64,000 bases of DNA from Simmondsia chinensis (Eukaryota > Streptophyta > Magnoliopsida > Caryophyllales > Simmondsiaceae): positions 9,327,320 to 9,391,319 of the forward strand of contig JAGTTD010000007.1 in the NCBI GenBank assembly GCA_018398585.1. The letters are read 5' to 3'. A program made the translations under genes and the position numbers. Shown one piece after another: positions 57,032-64,000 of this stretch (its first letter is position 1; each line of letters starts with the position of its first letter). The notes under the pieces were generated by a model, which saw nothing but the letters and a program-made list of their open reading frames with translations, was not told the origin of the DNA and did no database searches.

Positions 57032-60000
57032 TTATTTTTTCTCTTCAGCTGCATACATGGCTTTGATTTGCTCGACGTCGTCATAGCTGCCAAGAAAAAC
57101 CGGAGAGCGTTCGTGTATCTTCTTTGGCACGAGGTCGAGCGCCTGCGAGGCATACGTTAAACATAATGATTAGCTTCACTGTTACATAGGAGGAGATTCC
57201 ATCATGCACAATAACGGTCTTTTGTATAGAAATGTGCGTAAGAGAGGAGAGAGAGTGCAGGGGAACGTGCTCGTGCTCAAAAAATGGGTCACATGATCAT
57301 GTAGTGAACAGGCCAAGATCCCGGCCCTTCTTATACTCTTATGAACTTTTCACAAGTGGGGGAGTAAACGATCAAGCCACCTTGGCTTGTTCAGCTTACT
57401 CAACAGAGCTCGAGCGCGATGAAACTCGAGCTCGTAGACTCGCAAGCCTAAATGAGTCTAAGCAAGCCTATATTAATATAATTTATTACAAAAAGTATAT
57501 CCAATTAAGCCAAATTTGAGCATAAATGAGTCTACCCCCGAGCCCAAATGAACTTAGATTAAGTTTAAATGAATCCAAAAATCCCAAGTTCAGTTGGGAA
57601 TTTTCCGAGCTGGGTTTGAGCTCAGTTGAGCCGAGCCGAGCCGAGCCCAAACACATGTGGAGCCAAACCGAGCTATATATAAAAGTGTCGAGCCTCGAGC
57701 CTAACAAGCTTGGGCTCAGCTCGGCTCAAATACACCCCTATTCGCAACTAACGCCGGAGCAGACTCCGATTTATGAGATCTAAGTTTGCTTAAAGGGCTC
57801 CAACAAGATAAGCAATCCATATCCTCAAAGCAACAGGTATTTGTTAACTAACAGTGGCGGACCCTTATATTTTAAGGTTGAAAGCAGGCTTACAAAATAG
57901 GACTCATATAAGAATAGACGTTCACATAAAAGATGAAATGGAGCTCTTATTCTATTGCTTTAACCTCCTCTTGTTCTTTCATTTCGAATTAGTCTGGGTC
58001 CTTTGTTTAGAAACTGAAATAATAAATGAAAAGGGCTTTTTTTTTTTTTTTTTTTTTTTTAATATACAAAACCACCTTCAAAAGTAGTTATTTTCTACTT
58101 AACTACCACCAGTTTTCAACTTTCTAGAAAACTACCTTCAAAAGTTTAAATATTTTCAAATAATCACCAAAATTAACTCCATTAGTACTATGATTTTACT
58201 TAGGTTACATATGAAATTAGAGAAAATAAAACACATGTTGGTTTTAGCTCAATAGGTAAAGTAATACATTACTAAGGTGGCTTTATGCGCAATTTTGGGG
58301 TCTCTATACACACAAGTATGTAGTGTGATTCAAACCTTACACATAAAGACCATTTAAGAGTATACTGCTTTACCAAGTGAACTCACATCAACATGTATGT
58401 TTATCTTCCTTTTTTATATAAGAAAATGTAAATTTACACTAGTAGTCTCAACCGAAAATTAACGTCGTCAATGTAGGTGGTTAATTAAAAATATTTGAAC
58501 TTCTTAAGGGAGTTTTATGAAAAATTGAAAAGTTATGGCAATTAAGTGAAAAATAACAATTTTTATAGGTAATTTTCTGTAAAAAGAAACCTAAATAAAA
58601 TTGGACAAATATTATGAACTGTGGGCCCTTGTGAAACCAGAGTCCAAGACGGCACAAGAAGCAGGAGATTGATAAAGTGAATTACCCGTTGTTTGCCCGT
58701 AAACGCCTGCCCCCCAGCTTGTTCCATTAAGAACGACATTGGAAAGACTTCGTAGAGCACCCTGGTTTTGCATTTATAAAAAAAAAAAAAAAAAAAACCA
58801 AAAGAAAAAAAAATTGTAACTGTAGCGAACGAGGTTCAAGGAAATAAAATGGCTTTTCTATGCTCATGACATACCGTAGCTTCCCTCTGGGGCTCTTCTT
58901 ATCAGCTGGGTACATAAAAATACCTCCATAAAGTAATGTGCGGTGCACGTCAGCTACCATACTGCAGAAGCAAGAGAAGCATTTAGCATGTAAAACAAAA
59001 CTGTCCTTAGACAAGAGGTTCTAGGTTCAAATCGTCTCATCTCCAACTCTGCTTACCTAACAAAAAAAATGTGAAACAAAACAGTAGCAATAGTTGTTCA
59101 TTGGGCATCAAAATATTCACAACATTGGACATTGACTCCTTTTTTGACAGGTAAGCAGGGTTAGGCATTTAAACGTCGGACATTTTGGTCCTTGGGCTAA
59201 ACATTAGCAGCATCTTAACACTGGACCAAGGCCTCATTGGAGGACATTTGTATGAATGTCTCATAATGTTTTCTAGAGTCCTAAAAACTGCTTAGAAGAG
59301 GGTAATAAGACAGCAATGAAGAAGATTGGCATGATATATTTCCACAGCCTGTGTCTCAAGAAAAGAGAACATGAATTAGACAGCATCATATCCAAGAAGC
59401 TGTGGTCGTGACAGGTCGTGAGCTAATACTTCAAGGAAGGACATCAAAAACAGGCGACTCAACTGAACAAAAAAGTTCGCATCTATCTTCCTCTTCACCC
59501 TGCCATTTAGCTCTCTAATTTGGTTAGGTATTACTCTGATGCTCAAAAGACAAGGGCCATTTTAATCCAATCATCAACAATGGAATACTGAAAGCAATTC
59601 AAATTAGTAGAAACTCAAGCTCAAATTATACAGCATTAGGTGTGAGGTTTGAATTCTGCCACTATTGCAAATACTTGTGCCACCTTAAAACTAGTCAAGG
59701 TGTATGTAGACTAGTTCTGACACCTTAATTATCCAAGAAAAGAACTTTAGCTTGATGCATGTAGATACCATAGAGAGACACAAAGGAATGGAGAATGACA
59801 AGAATAGCAAGCAACATTCCCAGTGCCCCAAGGGCTCCCGCCTAAGCAGGGTATGGGGGTGTCGATGTACACAACCTTCCCCCTTCAAAGTGTTACCCTA
59901 AAGGGAGGCTGTTTCTGAGAACTCCCAACCTGGGGGGTGCAACACAAGGACTTCCCAGGAGGTCTCCCATCTTGGTACTACTCTCGCCCAAGAACGCTTA

Positions 60001-63000
60001 ACTTCGGAGTTCTAATGGGATCCGGTGTTTGGGTGTAGGTACCCTTTTAGGTGGAGAATGAAAAAAATACAACAACAACAACAGATCCAATGCCTCAAGG
60101 GCTCCCGCCTAAGCGGGGTCTAGGGGGATGGATGTACGCAGCCTTACCTTTCAGGGTGTAAACCTGCCGAGAGGCTGTTTCCTAGGACCCCCGAAGTTAT
60201 AGGGTTGGCAAAATGAGGATTTTCCAGGAGGTCACCCATTTTGGTACTACTCTCACCCAAGCATGATTAACTTCGGAGTTCTAATGGGGTCCGATGCATT
60301 AGTTCCTCGTAAATGAACCTTGGAGAATGAAAAGAATATGACCCCTCAATACAATAATCTCAACTCTAAATGAACTGAAAGTAACTAGCATGTGGTCAGC
60401 AAATTTTATGAACAGAAAGTAACTAGCATGTGGTCAGCAAATTTAACTGCGGTACACCAATTCAAACTGAGGACACTCGATCTCTACAGTTGAGTTTTAA
60501 AGTACCTTCCAATGTATCTCAAAGATTTTGGTGATGAACCATCCTTGGGGAACTTGCAGTTTTCCACGTATCTGCTAGTCAAAGAAGAGTAAGACAGTGT
60601 ACGGAGTTATAAAGATAAAAGCTCACGGCTAGAGTGGCACATACTTTGCTGTAGGACCATCCCAATTCTTTGCATTTCCTTCATTTACAGAATAGATCTT
60701 TCCCTTCTTGGGAATCTGTTCCAGAGAGAGGGAAAGGCAAATTATATTAGACTCACCTTTCAGTTGGGAGGAAGCAACTCTTTCATTTCATTGTTATTGT
60801 TTCCTCGTACGAACGAGTAATAAAAATAAGGGTTATTTACATCAAAGGTCATTTCACTTTTTCCACTGTATTAATTTATACTTTTCATTGTGTCAATTTA
60901 GTCCTTATACAATTTATATTGTTTCAATTTAGTGTTGTGGTCAAATTGAAGTTAAGTTAAGAATGTAATTTTTAATGGCACAATCACGTTACATGGAAGT
61001 TAACCCAATAGAAACTCATCCATTGACCAATTTAAACCAACCGGAGACTGGACCATTAAAAATTCAATCATCAACTTAATATAAATTTTACTCAAGGACC
61101 AAATAGACAGAGTGTAATTTGTACAGGGACTAGATTAACACAATTAAACTAAAGCAACATTCCCAATGCCACAAGGCTTCTGCCTAAGCAGGGTCCCCCG
61201 GGGGGGGGGGAGGGATGGCTGTATGCAGCCTTTCCCCTTTAGGATGCTACCCTAAAAGGAGGCTGCTTCCGAGAACCCCCAACTTGAGGGATGCAACGCG
61301 AGGACTTCCCAGGAGGTCACCCATCTTGGTACTACTCTCGCCCAAGCACATTGAACTTCGGAGTTCAAATGGGATCCGATGCTTGCGTATTGGTATCTTA
61401 GGTATTAACACAATTAAACTATAAGAACTAAATTGAAATACTGAGCAAAATAGAGGGACCTTTGGTGTAAATAACTTAAAAATAATTTGAACACAAAACT
61501 TCTTTTTCCAAACATTATCAAGGTTGATGCCCCAAAATTAAGGTGTGTGCTATCATTATCCCAAACTCGCTTATCTATCAAAAAGAAATCGATTTCCTCA
61601 TACACTCTGATTGTCTGAGAAGAAAACAAGATTCTAGGGACTTATTTTGTCCTTTTTCCTTTATTTGGCGTAAATCAATAGGCGGAAAATATTTCCAGAT
61701 GAAAATGTTACCTTTGTTTTCCCTTTTCAAAGTTTATCAGGTAAAGTTGTCGGGATCTGAACCGTACCTTGGATCTTTATTGGTCTTTGAAAATCAAAAT
61801 TATAGGATGAATCGAGAATTGTGAGATCCTACTTGTACAATAAGATTTTTTTAATATTAAGAGTAGTTTTATGATCTATTATCTATATTATTCAAAAGAA
61901 ACATAACAACTCAAAAGGCAACAAAAAAAGAACAAAAAAAATAAAAATAAAAAAATCATATAATACCGCATAATCTATATCCGCTGACCATGTAGATTCT
62001 CAAGATGATAAGATGCCAATCAAGCTTTAAATTTACTGGTTTAAAGATACAACTAAAATTAAGGTTTAAATTACTTGCAAATCAACAATGCACCTTTAAG
62101 TATGCTGTGCTCTAGCCTCTAAAGCTTTACTGTAACTCTTGGAGAAAGAGATGAGAGTTTTACATGGTAGATTTAGCTCTAAAAGATTAAAAAAGAATAT
62201 TTCATGAAAACAAAATAGCACATAAGCATTTAAATAACTTCCTTTAAAATATGGAATAGAAAAATAAGTTTGTAGCAATATGCAATTAATTTTTTTACTT
62301 TTGAACTTTGGACTTGAAGGCTTTGGTAGGATCGAAATAGGACAATGATGCAAGATCCTAACATGATCTTACCATCTATTTTTGTTAATGTCAATGGATT
62401 GTAAGATCCTACAAAATTGAGATTGTGCCAAGAATTGTGATCGATTGATATTCTTGGAACTGTATTATCGTAAGATTCTACAAGGAGCTTTGTACAATTC
62501 TACAATCTAGATGGGAAGTTTAATAAGCATGGTAAAACCATTGCCTGACAAGCCAAAACATTGAGAACTGATAGAACAAAGGCCACTTCCCCTCCAAGCC
62601 TTGTGTGCCAAGTAAGAAAATTAGGTCCAGCAGGCAGGGGAGTAATGTAATAATTTAGTCACCCTTTAAGATGCCCCCAGAATGTGAATTCATCTGCATT
62701 CACTATATGAAGAGCTAGCCGATGTTTTAACTAAGAGCTTGTTTGATATCATTTTCTGTTTATGGTTAATTTTAAGAAACTAACTATAGCTGGAAGCTAT
62801 TTTTTCATGTTTTTGGTATTTTTTTTTTTTTTTTTTGCTCTTAGTTTGAGTGAAAAGTAAAAGAAAATGCCAAAAATAGGAAAAACTAGTTTTCAAAACC
62901 TAATCAAAACTGCAAATAGAAAATGAGAAAGAACAGACCTTAATAATCTATCGTAGTGAGAAAATTTGATTTATATTCTTTACAATATAAATTTCAAGCG

Positions 63001-63888
63001 TATGAACAAATGTTATTGGACAATAAATTAGCATATCCACCTTGATGTCTGGATGAGTAAGAATGAACTCCCCAAGAGATGGATCAAGAGTGAAACCGTT
63101 AACGCCACTTCCAGTGCTGAGCACAAGCTGCACAATCATGAAGCTCTCCTATAATCATTGAAATGCTGATCCCGAAAGCAAAGAAAGACAACGTACAAGG
63201 TCCACACGGAGGACAAAGTTCATCTTAAAGACATACTGGCATCATAAAACAAGTCATGAATAGGGATGTATTTGAGCCGAGTCAAGCTCGGCTCGTTTAC
63301 AATTAGATTAGCTAGGCTTGAAGCTCAAAGCTCGGTGAGCTCAGAAGCTCTAAGCTCGGGCTCGACTCTTTGTGCTACAAATTAAGCTTGCGATTTTTAG
63401 GCTCATTTAAGCTCAACCTAGGCTCATTTGGGCTCGTTTAAGTTTGGGTTTGGCTCGCTTAGTCTCAAACTTGGTTCGGGGGGATATATTTATGCTATTA
63501 CATTAAGATAGGTTGGTTAAGGTCGTGTAGCCTCACAAGCCTATGAGCTTGGGCTTCATCAAGATCGGGCTTAGTTCGATCAGCTAAACAAGCTAGCTCA
63601 GATCAAATCAAGCTTAAACGAGGCTGAGTCTTTCGAGCTTTTTGACGAGTTGGCTCGCGAATCAATTCAGCTCATTTACACCACTGGTCATGAAAATGGT
63701 CCTCGGTTTGAATGGCTTGTCATCATGGGAGCAGGTAGATAAATCATAAAGAAAATAAGGAATTAAGTTTGTACCGTGCAAGAGCTTCCATACATGCAAT
63801 AACCAGCGGCTAACATATGCTCCCCAGGTTGCATGACATCTTCCAGATTTGGATTGTCAACATCTTTAACCGTATAAATCCCAAAGAT
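57032..63888 (-). CDS. Cytosolic fructose-1,6-bisphosphatase, C-terminal seven exons
   Basis: This enzyme hydrolyses fructose-1,6-bisphosphate to fructose-6-phosphate, a control point of sucrose synthesis and gluconeogenesis in the cytosol. Exons in gene order: 63775-63888, 63041-63127, 60645-60715, 60506-60571, 58875-58961, 58686-58761, 57032-57142 (stop TAA 57032-57034). They give 203 residues in one frame with GT-AG junctions. The protein reads [99 protein letters not shown] and [15 protein letters not shown]. The Glu in MEQAGG is a metal ligand in the family. These motifs match the cytosolic type, not the plastid one. About 138 N-terminal residues, including the DPLDGSSN site, lie beyond position 64000. 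Confidence 0.95.
57349..57748 (-). mobile_element. hAT-type MITE, 8-bp target-site duplication
   Basis: A 384-bp element (57357-57740) rich in GAGCTCGAG-type phrases. Its right end, inverted, starts TAGGGGTGTATTTGAGCCGA, matching the left end of the copy at 63261. Flanks TTCACAAG and TTCGCAAC agree at 6 of 8 positions. It lies in the last FBPase intron. Confidence 0.65.
58028..58051. repeat. T homopolymer
   Basis: Long T run within the last FBPase intron; likely an A-tail remnant or slippage tract. Confidence 0.8.
58235..58345 (+). mobile_element. Probable tRNA-derived SINE
   Basis: TAGCTCAATAGGTAAAG (58245-58261) resembles an A box and GTGTGATTCAAACC (58324-58337) a B box. It lies antisense in the last FBPase intron. 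The ends are not clear. Confidence 0.45.
58995..59075 (+). mobile_element. SINE fragment
   Basis: AGGTTCTAGGTTCAAATCG (59017-59035) is a good B box, followed by CTGCTTACCTAAC and an A run. The A-box half is missing or unrecognisable. Confidence 0.45.
59789..60069 (-). mobile_element. 5S-headed Au-like SINE, full length (first of a stacked pair)
   Basis: The element (59807-60051) is flanked by TGGAGAATGACAAGAATA (59789-59806) and TGGAGAATGAAAAAAATA (60052-60069), 16 of 18 identical. Read on the minus strand, the 5S head is nearly complete: GGGTACC, ACACCGGATCCCATTAGAAC, CGAAGTTAAGCGTTCTTGGG, GAGTAGTACCAAG, GACCTCCTGGGAAGTCC and GTGTTGCACCCCC. Then come GGTTGGGAGTTCTCAGAAAC, AGCCTCCC and GGCGGGAGCCCTTGGGGCAC. 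It is sense in FBPase intron 4 of the visible set. Confidence 0.92.
60052..60338 (-). mobile_element. 5S-headed Au-like SINE, full length (second of a stacked pair)
   Basis: The element (60070-60320) shares its left flank (60052-60069) with the first SINE and has a third copy TGGAGAATGAAAAGAATA at 60321-60338. The tail is a clear (CAA)n on the plus strand. Body: GGAAACAGCCTCTCGGCAGG, GGTAAGGCTGCGTACATCC, CCCCTAGACCCCGCTTAGGC. The 5S head has more changes than its neighbour (for example GTTAATCATGCTTGGGTGAG). Confidence 0.92.
60377..60447. repeat. 38-bp tandem duplication
   Basis: GAAAGTAACTAGCATGTGGT at 60377 is repeated at 60415, each followed by CAGCAAATTT. It lies immediately left of the SINE-bearing part of the FBPase intron. 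Confidence 0.9.
61134..61421 (-). mobile_element. 5S-headed Au-like SINE, full length, perfect 18-bp target-site duplication
   Basis: The element (61152-61403) lies between identical ATTAACACAATTAAACTA repeats (61134-61151 and 61404-61421). On the minus strand the 5S head includes GCATCGGATCCCATTTGAAC, TCCGAAGTTCAATGTGCTTG, GGCGAGAGTAGTACCAAGAT, GGGTGACCTCCTGGGAAGTC and CGCGTTGCATCCC. The body reads GGGTTCTCGGAAGCAGCCTC. A G run at 61200-61210 interrupts the tail part. It lies in the long FBPase intron at 60716-63040. Confidence 0.93.
61422..63040 (-). other. Right part of FBPase intron
   Basis: AT-rich non-coding sequence. GAGCTTGTTTGATATCATTT (62727-62746) and its partly inverted counterpart AACTAGTTTTCAAAACCTAA near 62884 suggest an old MITE around a T run (62820-62836). 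Nothing else recognised. Confidence 0.5.
63253..63694 (+). mobile_element. hAT-type MITE, perfect 8-bp target-site duplication
   Basis: A 426-bp element (63261-63686) lies between GTCATGAA repeats (63253-63260 and 63687-63694). Its ends are TAGGGATGTATTTGAGCCGA and, inverted, CAGTGGTGTAAATGAGCTGA. The interior is dense in AGCTCGG and GGCTCGTTT phrases. Eight-bp duplication and CAGxGGTGTA ends fit hAT elements. It lies in the FBPase intron at 63128-63774. Confidence 0.85.
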
Positions 63889-64000
63889 CTAAGTGACATA
63901 GAAGAGAGAAAACAAATGAAACAACCCATCATCAGCAACATCTAGCCATATAGAAAATTTCTTTGAATGATATGGGACAATAGCTTGTAACAGGATGAGA

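Noticed and set aside
59807..61403. Cassandra-type TRIM elements carrying 5S in their LTRs
   Set aside because: Each copy is a single 220-250 bp unit with an 18-20 bp duplication and a (GTT)n tail, not a pair of LTRs with a 5-bp duplication.

Overview
This window is nuclear DNA from a flowering plant, most likely a eudicot. It is AT-rich, carries two conserved plant housekeeping genes with many short exons and GT-AG introns, and is otherwise filled with plant transposable elements. The species cannot be named from the sequence.

The layout is two genes around a nested transposon block. Positions 484-22214 (minus strand) hold an exocyst SEC5 gene: 18 coding exons are visible, encoding 896 residues from the start codon, and the C-terminal exons lie off the left edge. 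Positions 57032-63888 (minus strand) hold the last seven exons and stop codon of a cytosolic fructose-1,6-bisphosphatase; its N-terminal exons lie off the right edge. Both sets of splice junctions were assigned by hand from reading frame and family knowledge, and the phases agree throughout.

The 34 kb between the genes is almost all nested transposons. A Mutator-like element (23541-34120) has long terminal inverted repeats, a broken transposase and a convergent GRF zinc-finger relic. A copia retrotransposon sits inside its open reading frame (25065-30904), a 5S-headed SINE sits inside its end, and a 1 kb Harbinger-type element sits exactly in its target-site duplication. Next come an internally deleted copia element (34682-37583), a long-inverted-repeat element split by a solo LTR and bordered by a foldback MITE (37690-39240), and a tandem repeat of about 480 bp (39570-55125). 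That repeat is split by a 5'-truncated L1-type LINE (40131-42784) and by an 11.2 kb Sirevirus-like copia element with a third, coiled-coil ORF (43490-54679).

The most interesting signal is a SINE family whose head is a nearly full 5S rRNA and whose body and (GTT)n tail resemble the Au SINE. Five full-length copies and three truncated copies are present, most with 15-20 bp target-site duplications, and most lie in the introns of the two genes. Two copies are stacked with three copies of the same duplication. I cannot search databases, so whether this family has been described is open.
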